Counted from the stretch's first letter, positions 51,639-60,040 are shown. The stretch is DNA of 64,000 nucleotides from Chloroflexota bacterium (GCA_012522475.1 JAAYKH010000043.1:1-64000), one strand, 5' to 3'. Notes: generated by a model not told the origin, from the letters alone. Numbers and translations are program-made.

Positions 51639-52611
51639 TGGTGAAGGCCTTATTTAGGTCCTGAGTTTCGGTCAGCAAACCCATGTCAAGCAGCACCTGC
51701 TGCATATTGATCCAACCCGCCGGTTCGGTATAGCCCAAACGCTCAGTCTGCCATAGCGCAATCGATTCAGCCAAAATCTGGCGTTGCAGGTCGGTGTCCG
51801 CTTCAGACAGATTTTCCACGTATTTTCCGCTGATCTCGTAGGCTTCAATGGGGTTATCAGCCGTATCAGCAATCCCCTGGAGCATTGCGCCAATAAAGGC
51901 CTTGACCATTTCGGGGTTATCTGCCAAGGCAGTTTCATGTGTCACCAGGCCATTGGAAACCAGTTGCATATAATCAGCGACGCGTACCACGTCCACGTCA
52001 TAGCCCTGTGACCGCAATACCACCGGCTCATTGGCCAGGTAAATCACCGCGGAATCTACCTGCCCGGTGACAATGGCTTCCACCTGATTGAAACCAATCG
52101 AAAGCATGTTAACATCATCCTCGGTCAACCCGCCGGCATCCAGCAAGGCCATGAAACCAATATAACTGGCGCCATACAATCCCGGCAGCCCAATGCTAAC
52201 CCCACGCAAATTTTCTGGCACCCTGATTTTTTGATCTGTTAATGAAACCACACCGACGGGATAATCAGCGTACCAGGCCGCGACATAGGTCACGGGCAAA
52301 CCCTGGGCGCGCGCCAGCAGTACTTGCTCTCCGCTGGCAATAGAAAAAGTTTGTTCACCCGCACCAATCAGGGCAATCGCATCCGCTTCGTTGCCATATT
52401 CCAGGTGTACATCAAAGCCCGCCTCCAGGAAATGGCCCTTCTCAATCGCGACGTAAATGGGGGCGAACTGAATATTCGGGATATACCCCAGGGTCAATCG
52501 CGTCGATGTTGGGCCAACGGGTTCATGCACCTGGGGAGCCTGGCAAGCGGACAATGTCAGGCTCAAGAAAACCAACAGGGTTACCAGAGCCAGGGCAGGT
52601 TTATATTTCAT
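51622..52611 (-). CDS. ABC importer substrate-binding lipoprotein, NMT1/ThiY-like (329 aa), riboflavin-type by context
   Basis: Lipoprotein signal (LVFLSLTLSACQA) and a two-lobed NMT1/ThiY-like binding domain: LTLGYIPNIQFAPIYVAIEKGHF and ALIGAGEQTFSIASGEQVL are characteristic. Members bind pyrimidine precursors, sulfonates or flavins. ATG 52611 is chosen because it has an AAAAGGAG ribosome-binding site; the track start at 52692 would lie within the upstream permease gene. Because the operon has an FMN riboswitch, its ligand is most likely riboflavin, as proposed for RibY in Chloroflexi (family knowledge). Ligand not proved. Confidence 0.88.
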   Translation of the reverse strand: MKYKPALALVTLLVFLSLTLSACQAPQVHEPVGPTSTRLTLGYIPNIQFAPIYVAIEKGHFLEAGFDVHLEYGNEADAIALIGAGEQTFSIASGEQVLLARAQGLPVTYVAAWYADYPVGVVSLTDQKIRVPENLRGVSIGLPGLYGASYIGFMALLDAGGLTEDDVNMLSIGFNQVEAIVTGQVDSAVIYLANEPVVLRSQGYDVDVVRVADYMQLVSNGLVTHETALADNPEMVKAFIGAMLQGIADTADNPIEAYEISGKYVENLSEADTDLQRQILAESIALWQTERLGYTEPAGWINMQQVLLDMGLLTETQDLNKAFTNEFLP

Positions 52612-52645
52612 CAAAGTATGCTCCTTTTTATTACATCGTAAACTA

Positions 52646-53452
52646 TCAGGCTTCCTGACGCCAGGATTGCCACGACAACAATTGCTTTTCAATCAATAAA
52701 ACCAGGCCGTACAAAACCATAGCCAGAACGACCAGGGTAAAAATTGCCACAAACACCAGGGCCGTATCATACTGCCCGCGTCCGACGTTGATTAAAAAAC
52801 CCAGCCCGCGGTCCGAGCCCACCAGCTCGCCAACGACTGCGCCAATCACCGACAGGGTGGCGCCAACGCGCAAACCGCCCAGGTAAATCGGCAGGGCTGC
52901 GGGGACCTCTAACTTCCAGAAGTTTTGGGGCGAACTGGCCTTTAAAGTACGCATCAGATCGCGTAGGTCTTGGGGGACTTCGCGTAAACCTACGACCGTG
53001 TTAATCAAAATTGGAAAAAAGACTGTTAAGCTGCATACCAGAATTTTTGAAAAGAGCCCCGGGCCGAACCAGATCACCAGCAGCGGCGCGATAGCGACCA
53101 CCGGCAGGGACTGGCTGGCTATCAGGTAAGGCGAAAGCAGCTTTTCTAAGGAGGCGGATTTGGCCAAGAGGTAACCCAAACTGGTCGCCGCAAAACCGCC
53201 GATAAACAATCCGGCCAGGACCTCAAACAGGGTGGTCAGGGTATGCCGTTGCAATTGGCCACTAACCAGGGATTGTAAAAAGCGACGCCAAACCAGCCCT
53301 GGCCCGGGCAGGATGAAGGTCGGCAAACCGAATAGCGAGGTCGCAACCTGCCAGATCAGGAGCCCAATCGCCAGAGACACCATCAAGTACGTCAGGCGGG
53401 AAAGCAAGCCTGTTGTTTGGAAGGAACGCTCTTTTTTTCTGTCTGTCTTCAT
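52646..53452 (-). CDS. ABC importer permease (268 aa), riboflavin-type by context
   Basis: A six-helix BPD-type permease (SsuC/ThiX-like) with the EAA loop in the form LRDLMRTLKASSPQNFWKLEVPAALPIYL. I start it at ATG 53452 (MKTDRKKERSF), because the track's upstream residues are encoded by the riboswitch expression platform. The start codon lies directly after the T-run of the riboswitch terminator, and the GGGGC of the stem is the only Shine-Dalgarno-like element, so ligand-bound folding would also hide it. First gene of the operon, 34 bp before the binding-protein gene. Substrate inferred as riboflavin. Confidence 0.87.
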   Translation of the reverse strand: MKTDRKKERSFQTTGLLSRLTYLMVSLAIGLLIWQVATSLFGLPTFILPGPGLVWRRFLQSLVSGQLQRHTLTTLFEVLAGLFIGGFAATSLGYLLAKSASLEKLLSPYLIASQSLPVVAIAPLLVIWFGPGLFSKILVCSLTVFFPILINTVVGLREVPQDLRDLMRTLKASSPQNFWKLEVPAALPIYLGGLRVGATLSVIGAVVGELVGSDRGLGFLINVGRGQYDTALVFVAIFTLVVLAMVLYGLVLLIEKQLLSWQSWRQEA

Positions 53453-53453
53453 T

Positions 53454-53482
53454 AAAAAAGCCCCGGTTTTAAAATAAGGGGC
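53454..53482 (-). terminator. Riboswitch-controlled terminator before the permease gene
   Basis: GCCCC-N13-GGGGC hairpin (53460-53482) followed by TTTTTT (minus strand) just before the permease ATG. It is the expression platform of the FMN riboswitch: the structure would form when the ligand is bound and stop transcription. Confidence 0.8.
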
Positions 53483-53506
53483 AGGGATCATCATCCAAAG
53501 GACGCA

Positions 53507-53657
53507 CCGATCTTCTCTCATTCGGACTATCACCGCCGGCACCGGCTTTTTACCGGTTCATGCGCCCTGGATGGCGCTCGTGGGCTCTCCCTTTTTCGGG
53601 ATTACCACCGATCGGGAATTGGGTCAGCGACCCTCACCCTGCCCCGAAGGTTATCGG
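53507..53657 (-). ncRNA. FMN riboswitch (RFN element)
   Basis: On the minus strand the leader contains, in order, CTTCGGGGCAGGGTGA, AATTCCCGATCGGTGGTAA, GAGCCCACGAGCG, TGAACCGGT, GCCGGTGCCGGCGGTGATAG and TCCGAATGAGAGAAG, which are the conserved segments of the FMN aptamer. The P1 stem closes with CCGAT near 53657 and ATCGG near 53507. FMN binding is expected to lower expression of the ABC importer operon. The TPP (THI-box) motif CTGAGA is absent, so this is not a thiamin switch. Confidence 0.92.
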
Positions 53658-53808
53658 TTATTAGCTGATTGAAGTATATCCATTGGCTTGAGTGTTGTCA
53701 ATTCTTTCGGTTGGTTTATGGCTGCTAAAATATTTTATGCTTGCCAGCCCCTTAAAGCTATCGTAAAATACGGAAACAAGAGTTCCAATATCCTGGTAGG
53801 ATGAGGCG

Positions 53809-56382
53809 ATGATCCCTGTAAAATTACGCATAGAAGGCTTTCTTTCGTACCGTGAAGCCGTTGAACTGGATTTCACGAACTTCAACCTGGCTTGCATCTC
53901 GGGCCCCAATGGGGCGGGAAAGTCTGCCCTGCTGGACGCCATCACCTGGGCGCTGTTTGGTCAGGCGCGTAAACGCGATGAATCCGTGATCAACAACCAC
54001 CCCTCGGTGAAGACTGCCGCGGTCACCTTCGATTTCGATTTTGAAAATGCTCGCTACCGGGTACAGCGTATCAACCCACGCGGTAAGCCCACCGTGGTGG
54101 ATTTTTTCATCTGGTCAGATGCGGAAGAAACCGGCCGCTGGAAGCTTCTCTCTGAACGCACCCTGCGGGCAACGGAGCATAAAATCGAAACAACGCTGCG
54201 CATGAATTTTGACACCTTCACGAACGCTTCCTTTTTCCTACAGGGCAAAGCAGATCAATTTGCCACCGCCAAACCAGCTGACCGGAAACGGATTCTCAAC
54301 AACGTCTTGGGGCTCGAGATTTTTGAAACTTACCGGGATGCCACCAGCCTGAAACGGCGCGGTTTAGAAAAGGACGTAAAAGCCCTGGAAGACCGCATCA
54401 GCGAGATTCAAAATGAACTTAATGAAGAAACTCAGCGCAAAGAGCGTTTACAAACCCTGGAAATCCAATTGGCGACCACCTCTAAACAGCGTCAGGAACG
54501 GGCGTCTGCCCTGGATCACATCCGTCAAATGCGCGCTGCCCTCGCTGAGCAGGGCAACATGCTGGAGGCTTATCAAAATCAGATGGAAGCCATCTCCCAG
54601 AATCAGCAGCGGATAATAAAGACCCTGACCGATCGACATGCGGAAAAAAAGGCCCACGACCAAACGCTTCAAGCTGCAGAAACGATCGAAAAAGCATACC
54701 AGGATTGGCAGACAGCACACACTGCCCTGGAAGCTATGGAAGAACTTGCCGGGCAATTTCGTCAGCGCGACGCCTTGCGTCACGAGCCTCTGCGCCTTAT
54801 CCAGGCGGAAGAAGCTCGCCTAAGGGAGGCATTGGCGAACCTGACCGAACAACATACCACGCTTCAAAAAAACCTTTCTGAAATGGAAACGCTGAAGCAT
54901 CAAGAAAACGCAGCCCAAGAAAAAATTGCTATGGCCAAACAGAAACTGAAAGCAAGGGAAACGCTCCAGGAAGAGGCGGGACGCCTGCAGGAACAGCAGG
55001 CCGAAGCAAAAGCGGAAAACCCGCGCCTGCTTAATGAGATGAACGCGCTTAAAGCGCGCATCGATCAGTTGCAAGCTGCCGAAGGCGTGCAATGCCCCCT
55101 GTGCGGCGGATCGCTTCATGCCGATGAACGGGAGACCCTGATTCAAGACCTGACACACACCGGGGTTGAGATGGGCGACCGGTTTCGGGCCAATAAGCAG
55201 CTTTTGGAAACTTTTGAAGCGCAGCTTAACCAAATTGGTTCACAACTGGCCGACCTGAATAACGCAGAGGTTGCCCTGCGAGAGGCCACCCGTCAGGCAG
55301 ACCAGATTGAGCTTTTAAAGGCGGAGTTACATGTGCAACAGGAAACTTGGGAAGCCAAGGGCAAGCCACGCCTGCTGCAGATCACCGCTGCACTGGAGAC
55401 GGCGTCCTTTGCCCTGGAGGCACGCGCCCGATTGGCTGAGATTGACGCCGAGCTGACAAAGTTGGGATACGACCTGGAAGCGCATGAGAGCTTGCGCCAG
55501 GTCGAAAGCATGGGTCGAGAAACTCAGGAAAAGTTCCGGCAATTGGAGACAGCCAGGGCTGCCTTGGCACCCATTGAACGTGAAATCGAGGGTTTGGAAG
55601 GCCAGTTGGTCGAGCTGGAAGCAAACCTGGATGCAATGACGTCCACTCGTGACGAGGCTGCAGCCAGGTACGCGGCAGTCGAAGCCACCATCCCCAACCT
55701 GACCCAGGCTGAAACAGACCTGTACGACATCCAGGAGCAGGAAAATCGGTTGCGTGAAGATGTGGGCCGGGCAATGCAGAATGTAGTGATTTTAGAAAAA
55801 TTCAAAGCGCGTAAATCTGCGATGCTGGAAGAGCGGGAGGCGCTGACCCAGCAGATCGCAGATCATAAACAATTGGAACTTGCCTTTGGTAAGGACGGTA
55901 TTCCGGCTTTATTGATCGAACAGGCCCTGCCAGAGATTGAAGAATCCACTAACGCGCTGCTCTCACGCCTCAGTAATGGGCGCATGTCCTTCAACTTTGA
56001 AACCCAACGAGAATACAAAGACACCAAGCGGGAAGACCGTAAAGAAACCCTGGATATGGTTATCAACGACGGTATTGGTGAACGGGACTATGAAATGTTC
56101 TCAGGCGGAGAGGCTTTCCTGGTAGATTTCTCCATTCGGCTGGCACTATCCCAGGTCTTAGCCCGCCGGGCAGGTGCACGCCTGCAAACCCTGGTGATTG
56201 ACGAGGGCTTTGGCAGCCAGGACGCTCAGGGGCGGCAACGACTGGTGGAAGCTATTAACCAGGTACAGGACGATTTTGAGAAAATTCTAATCATCACACA
56301 CCTGGACGAGCTTAAGGAGGTCTTTCCCACACGAATAGAGGTGGAAAAAACCCTGGAGGGATCAAAATTAACGGTGGTGTAG
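53809..56382 (+). CDS. sbcC: SbcC/Rad50-like SMC ATPase (857 aa)
   Basis: N-terminal ATPase half with GPNGAGKSALLDA (Walker A, 32-39) and FLSYREAVELDF at the start, a long coiled coil on both sides of a zinc hook CPLCGG (about 428), and the C-terminal half with FSGGEAFLVDFSIRLALS (signature) and LVIDEGFGSQD (Walker B, about 797). SbcC, together with the nuclease SbcD, opens hairpins and processes double-strand breaks. sbcD is not adjacent in this window, so it must be encoded elsewhere or lie outside. ATG 53809 has AGGATGAGG upstream, and also a TAGGAT 6 nt before it, so leaderless start is possible. Confidence 0.9.
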   Translation: MIPVKLRIEGFLSYREAVELDFTNFNLACISGPNGAGKSALLDAITWALFGQARKRDESVINNHPSVKTAAVTFDFDFENARYRVQRINPRGKPTVVDFFIWSDAEETGRWKLLSERTLRATEHKIETTLRMNFDTFTNASFFLQGKADQFATAKPADRKRILNNVLGLEIFETYRDATSLKRRGLEKDVKALEDRISEIQNELNEETQRKERLQTLEIQLATTSKQRQERASALDHIRQMRAALAEQGNMLEAYQNQMEAISQNQQRIIKTLTDRHAEKKAHDQTLQAAETIEKAYQDWQTAHTALEAMEELAGQFRQRDALRHEPLRLIQAEEARLREALANLTEQHTTLQKNLSEMETLKHQENAAQEKIAMAKQKLKARETLQEEAGRLQEQQAEAKAENPRLLNEMNALKARIDQLQAAEGVQCPLCGGSLHADERETLIQDLTHTGVEMGDRFRANKQLLETFEAQLNQIGSQLADLNNAEVALREATRQADQIELLKAELHVQQETWEAKGKPRLLQITAALETASFALEARARLAEIDAELTKLGYDLEAHESLRQVESMGRETQEKFRQLETARAALAPIEREIEGLEGQLVELEANLDAMTSTRDEAAARYAAVEATIPNLTQAETDLYDIQEQENRLREDVGRAMQNVVILEKFKARKSAMLEEREALTQQIADHKQLELAFGKDGIPALLIEQALPEIEESTNALLSRLSNGRMSFNFETQREYKDTKREDRKETLDMVINDGIGERDYEMFSGGEAFLVDFSIRLALSQVLARRAGARLQTLVIDEGFGSQDAQGRQRLVEAINQVQDDFEKILIITHLDELKEVFPTRIEVEKTLEGSKLTVV

Positions 56383-56510
56383 CTTGAACGCTGCCCCGCT
56401 GGCGCCCGTATGACGTCAACGCGCAACCCAAAATATCGTCATGCTTTTAGCGTGACCCACAGGATACATTTTTTCAAGCAACCCCACATGTAACGACCTG
56501 CCCCGAATCC

Positions 56511-56540
56511 ATAACGCCCATGCTGTTGCACGGGCGTTAT
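56511..56540. terminator. Convergent hairpin between sbcC and lpdA
   Basis: ATAACGCCC-N12-GGGCGTTAT, a 9-bp perfect stem between the two convergent genes, with no T-run on either side. It may be a weak bidirectional transcription stop. Confidence 0.4.
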
Positions 56541-56586
56541 TGGGGATTGTGGTCCGCCTGTTATCTTTATTTTAATCCACAAGTGT

Positions 56587-57984
56587 TTACATGTGAATGG
56601 CCTTGCCCTGTGCGCCTTGCGCTGCTTCCATAATCGCCTCACTCAGGGTGGGATGCGCGTGCACATTGTGGGCAATCTCGTGAGTGGTTAGCTCAAAGCG
56701 TTGTGCCAGGGTCAGCTCGGGCAGCAGTTCCGAGACATCCGGGCCGACCATTTGTGCGCCAAGGATTTCGCCATATTTTTTGTCGCTGACAACTTTCACA
56801 AAACCCTGGTAATCGCCCAGCCCGAGCGCTTTGCCGCTGGCCTGGAAGGGGAACTCACCAACAGTAACGTCGTAGCCTTTTTCCTTGGCCTGAGCTTCGG
56901 TATATCCAAAGGAAGCGGTTTGTGGGTAGCTGTAGGTGGCGCGGGGCATCATATCGTAATCAAGAACCGCGGTTTCGACGCCGGCAATATTTTCTGCAGC
57001 GACAACTCCCATCGCTGAAGCAACATGCGCCAGCAGAAGCTTGCCAGTCACATCGCCAATTGCCCAGATGCCTTCAATATTGGTCGCCATGCGCTCATCA
57101 ATCTCAATATGCCCCCGGTCACTCAGTTTGACCCCGATCTCTTCCAAACCTAAGCCCTGACTGTTGGGCTTGAACCCAATCGCCACCAGGGTCAGGTCTG
57201 CTTCGATGGTTTCTTGACCGTCCTTGGTCTCGACGGTGACGACGGTGCCCTTTTTACGGGTTTTTACATCCTGCACCCTGGACCCGGTCATCACCTTAAT
57301 GCCGCGCTTTTTATAGGCTTTTTCAATCTCTGTGCTCACTGCTTCGTCTTCGAGTGGCAGCAGGCTATCCAGCATTTCAACGATGGTCACCTCAACACCA
57401 TAGGCGTTCCAGATCGTAGCAAATTCAACACCGATGGCACCGCCACCGATGATTACAGCGGATTTGGGCAGCGTGTCGCGCAAGATGGCAGCTTCATAAT
57501 CAACGACCTTTTCACCATCCAGTTCTACACCCGGAACGGTGAAAGAATGCGCGCCGGTAGCAATAATGATGTCTTTGGCTTTGAGGGTTTCAACCTCGCC
57601 TTCATCGGGGCGGACTTCCACCGTGTCTTTGGATGTTAGTTTTGCCGCACCCATCAGTACATCGATCTTGTTCTTTTTCATTAAAAAGTTGATGCCGCGC
57701 ACCAATCGCTCGGAGGCCTTGCGACTGCGACCGTGGGCGACACTATAATCCAGCTCAAGGTTCTCCACCTTAAACCCAAATTCCTTTCCCCGCTCACGCA
57801 GGATAAGGGCAATATCGGCGTTCTTAAGCAGGGCTTTCGAGGGGATGCAGCCAACATTTAAACACACACCACCCAGAAAGCGTTTTTCGATGATGGCGGT
57901 TTTCTTTCCAAGCTGTGCACTACGAATGGCAGCAACATACCCGCCAGGGCCAGCGCCAATTACAATTACGTCATATTCTTTCAT
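56587..57984 (-). CDS. lpdA: Dihydrolipoyl dehydrogenase (465 aa)
   Basis: E3 subunit of 2-oxo acid dehydrogenase complexes or of the glycine cleavage system. FAD-binding [15 protein letters not shown], redox disulfide Cys41/Cys46 in [16 protein letters not shown]-binding [13 protein letters not shown], and the C-terminal His-Glu pair in [13 protein letters not shown] are all present. Ribosome-binding site AAGGAG is upstream of the ATG and TATAAT lies at 58054 (minus strand). No E1, E2 or gcv genes lie next to it, so its partner complex cannot be told from context. Confidence 0.94.
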   Translation of the reverse strand: MKEYDVIVIGAGPGGYVAAIRSAQLGKKTAIIEKRFLGGVCLNVGCIPSKALLKNADIALILRERGKEFGFKVENLELDYSVAHGRSRKASERLVRGINFLMKKNKIDVLMGAAKLTSKDTVEVRPDEGEVETLKAKDIIIATGAHSFTVPGVELDGEKVVDYEAAILRDTLPKSAVIIGGGAIGVEFATIWNAYGVEVTIVEMLDSLLPLEDEAVSTEIEKAYKKRGIKVMTGSRVQDVKTRKKGTVVTVETKDGQETIEADLTLVAIGFKPNSQGLGLEEIGVKLSDRGHIEIDERMATNIEGIWAIGDVTGKLLLAHVASAMGVVAAENIAGVETAVLDYDMMPRATYSYPQTASFGYTEAQAKEKGYDVTVGEFPFQASGKALGLGDYQGFVKVVSDKKYGEILGAQMVGPDVSELLPELTLAQRFELTTHEIAHNVHAHPTLSEAIMEAAQGAQGKAIHM

Positions 57985-58053
57985 CAGATGAATTCTCCTT
58001 AAAACCGAATCATTTTGAAGATAGTTAATTAATTCCTTGAATACAATGGGCTA

Positions 58054-58059
58054 ATTATA
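58054..58059 (-). promoter_or_regulatory. -10 box of lpdA
   Basis: Minus-strand TATAAT with a poor -35 (TGCTTA at 16 bp), about 70 bp before the lpdA ATG. Confidence 0.45.
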
Positions 58060-58461
58060 CCGAATCCACCGAGCTTAAGCAGGTGTGTTAGGTGCCCCGG
58101 AAAAGAACAAGAGCGTGTTTTTTAAAACCAGGCTTACACACCGGACTTGAGACGCTTGTACTCAAGCGTCTTGGGGGTGCTTATCTTCCAGTATAATGAT
58201 GGCATCATTGAAAACGATTAAAAAGCTTTCATCGGCGCCCTGGAAAACGACGCTGCGTGGCTAATCGACCACAGTATAAAACTGCCCTTTTATTAAAGGG
58301 CAAAAAGAACAGGAGCTAAAGCGGCGCTTACAGCGGGTTAACGAACCTGTCGAGAAACTTGGAGATGAGAGGTTGGAACACTCCTTGCAAGGTACCTCTC
58401 ATGCCAACCGGGCGGACTGGCGGGCAGGAGGGCATGCAGTTCTCAGCATAACAAGGATGAT
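58060..58461 (+). other. Structured leader region before the inactivated transposase gene
   Basis: No ORF. It contains three clear hairpins: AGACGCTTG/CAAGCGTCT (58150-58171), TGCCCTTT/AAAGGGCA (58283-58302) and ATGAGAGG/CCTCTCAT (58365-58402, with CCTTGCAAGG nested inside). A TATAAT near 58193 could start a transcript of about 265 nt leader. Such an arrangement is unusual in this window and may relate to the gene's transposon ancestry. Confidence 0.4.
58150..58171. repeat. Left hairpin sharing a decamer with the right hairpin (possible IS200-like end)
   Basis: AGACGCTTG-TACT-CAAGCGTCT is a perfect 9-bp stem. Its right arm plus the preceding base forms the decamer TCAAGCGTCT (58162-58171), which is repeated exactly at 59241-59250 on the other side of the gene and is followed in both places by a GGGTGC-containing sequence. 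Confidence 0.45.
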
Positions 58462-59181
58462 GTGGTGACGGAAAAGTCGGACGAGTTTAAAGGAACACAG
58501 GATAATTGGAGTGTTGCACATACAGCACGGTCTGCCCGGACTGACCTTCCTTCAAATCCCTCCTGGCAACCCCTGGAACCGAAAATGACTGGCGAAGATG
58601 ACCTGGCCAGTATTTTCCAGGTGGAGCTGATCGGTAAACGCGCTGAATTAAAAGAAGAACCCCCGCCAGCCCGCCCGGCAGGTTTGGCGCTTACGGGCAT
58701 ACAGGAACACGCCCCCTGCCAACCCGATGAACGACCTGCCTCAATAGATACCTTGGCGGCACTGGCCACCACCGTCTTTGATACAACATTCTATCTGGTC
58801 CCGCGAATGAAGGAACATTATCTTTTAGGAGATCTGGCCCTGGGGTTGCGAACCTGGATGCCAGCTTTGAGTGCGATTTATGGATGGGAATTGGAGCGTC
58901 TTTCAATTCGACCCGATTATCTTAAGTGGACCCTGCTGGATTTTCCCGAATGCCTGACACTGAAAATGCTGGCGATTGTCCGACAGTGGACTTCGCAACA
59001 GATCTTCAAGGCGTTTCCGGCTTTGCGGACTGATCAAAGTTTGAAAGATTTTTGGTCACCTGGCTACCTGGTCGACACGCAAGACCAGGACTTCCCGACC
59101 CAGGTTCTGATTGCGCATGTCTCTCGCGAACGCTCGCCACAAAAGCATGACAATCGGGAAATAAAAAGTCAAATACTCTAA
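58462..59181 (+). CDS. IS200/IS605 TnpA-like (Y1 transposase fold) protein lacking catalytic HUH and Tyr residues (239 aa)
   Basis: The first ~95 residues are low-complexity and unrelated to anything known. From about residue 100 the sequence aligns by eye with Y1/TnpA transposases: FYLVPRMKEHYLLG, LGLRTWMPALSAIYGWELE and KDFWSPGYLVDT match the canonical beta-strand, first helix and FWxxGYFVxT end. However, the HUH metal motif (normally DHIHI-like) reads PDYLKW (Tyr153, Lys155) and the C-terminal Tyr of the active-site helix is replaced (QVLIAHVSRER). The protein cannot be a standard transposase, but an intact frame and ribosome-binding site (AAGGATG) suggest it is still expressed. A co-opted DNA- or RNA-binding role is inferred. 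GTG start. Confidence 0.6.
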   Translation: MVTEKSDEFKGTQDNWSVAHTARSARTDLPSNPSWQPLEPKMTGEDDLASIFQVELIGKRAELKEEPPPARPAGLALTGIQEHAPCQPDERPASIDTLAALATTVFDTTFYLVPRMKEHYLLGDLALGLRTWMPALSAIYGWELERLSIRPDYLKWTLLDFPECLTLKMLAIVRQWTSQQIFKAFPALRTDQSLKDFWSPGYLVDTQDQDFPTQVLIAHVSRERSPQKHDNREIKSQIL

Positions 59182-59240
59182 CATACATTTAACCTGGTTA
59201 ATCTTGCAATGCATAGGTTTTTATGCTATATTTACCCACG

Positions 59241-59280
59241 TCAAGCGTCTGGGTGCCCCCCTCACCCAGGCGTTTGGCTT
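59241..59280 (+). terminator. Terminator of the inactivated transposase gene, sharing TCAAGCGTCT with the left hairpin
   Basis: AAGCGTCTGGGTG/CACCCAGGCGTTT stem with a GC-rich loop, followed by TTGGCTTTT. Its first ten bases repeat the left decamer (59241-59250 = 58162-58171). Either it is a normal terminator or a relic of a right-end hairpin. Confidence 0.6.
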
Positions 59281-59402
59281 TTAACCCCCCGTGAGGGAAA
59301 AATACAGCCAGCCGAGAATGATAAACCCACCAAAATTTGCGATAAAATAACCCTGACGCGGCAGATGTCAACCCAATATTATTCGTGGATTGAAGCAAAA
59401 AT

Positions 59403-60032
59403 ATGTATGAAATTCGACAATGCACAGGCCCTGAGTGCAGCCTGCGCATGCCAATTGACCCCGCAGTGCACAAAGGCACATATTGCCCCCGCTGCGGCGC
59501 GCCAATGACCCGTGCGGCAACGCCCATTCAGCAGCAAGGGCGCGTTACCCGCAGTGTTTATCCCAACCGTTGTTTCAGCGTGTTGCTGGATAACATTCGC
59601 AGCGCACATAACACCGGGGCAATCTTTCGCACAGCGGATGGTGTGGGCGTTCACCACCTCTACCTGTGCGGTATCACACCCAGTCCGGCAGAAAATCCGG
59701 CTGTCCACAAAACTGCCCTGGGTGCAGAAACCACCCTTAACTGGTCGCAGCACCATAACGGGCTTACCCTGGCACAAAACCTGCGTGACCGGGGGTACAG
59801 CCTCCTGGTACTTGAAACCACGCCGGATTCGCAGCCCATCTTTGAAGTCAACCTGGGCGCGCTGAGCGCTGAGCAGTGTTTGTTGGTGGTAGGAAATGAG
59901 CAGGCGGGGGTTGACCCTGGCTTGCTGGCAATCGCCGACCTGGTGGTTTCGGTGCCGATGGTGGGGTTAAAAGCGTCCCTTAATGTGGCGGTGGCCTTTG
60001 GGGTTGCAGCTTACTGGCTGGCTTTTTCCTGA
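59403..60032 (+). CDS. SpoU/TrmH-family RNA 2'-O-methyltransferase with N-terminal zinc ribbon (209 aa)
   Basis: The first ~45 residues hold four cysteines, CTGPECS and CPRCG, of a zinc-ribbon-like domain that presumably binds RNA. It is followed by the SPOUT methyltransferase with motif 1 DNIRSAHNTGAIFRTAD, motif 2 LLVVGNEQAGV and motif 3 VPMVGLKASLNVAVAFG, which make up the knotted SAM site. Ribose 2'-O-methylation of a tRNA or rRNA is expected; the target is unknown. The ribbon fusion is not seen in the classical TrmH of Escherichia coli. No clear ribosome-binding site is present. Confidence 0.88.
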   Translation: MYEIRQCTGPECSLRMPIDPAVHKGTYCPRCGAPMTRAATPIQQQGRVTRSVYPNRCFSVLLDNIRSAHNTGAIFRTADGVGVHHLYLCGITPSPAENPAVHKTALGAETTLNWSQHHNGLTLAQNLRDRGYSLLVLETTPDSQPIFEVNLGALSAEQCLLVVGNEQAGVDPGLLAIADLVVSVPMVGLKASLNVAVAFGVAAYWLAFS

Positions 60033-60040
60033 GTTATAAT
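60011..60040 (+). promoter_or_regulatory. Promoter of the ABC-2 export operon
   Basis: TTACTG (60011-60016), 18-bp spacer, TATAAT (60035-60040) within the end of the methyltransferase gene, about 45 bp before the ATPase ATG. Confidence 0.5.

Noticed and set aside
53452-53542. Longer start of the permease gene at 53542
   Set aside because: Those codons lie in the riboswitch 3' end and terminator, and the aligned family N-terminus starts at the Met encoded at 53452.
53507-53657. TPP riboswitch, because the transporter is ThiXYZ-like
   Set aside because: The THI-box core with CTGAGA is absent, whereas all FMN aptamer segments (GGGGCAGGGTGA, GCCGGCGGTGATAG and others) are present.
58462-59181. 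Active IS200/IS605 insertion sequence
   Set aside because: HUH and catalytic Tyr positions are substituted, and no tnpB or canonical element ends are found.
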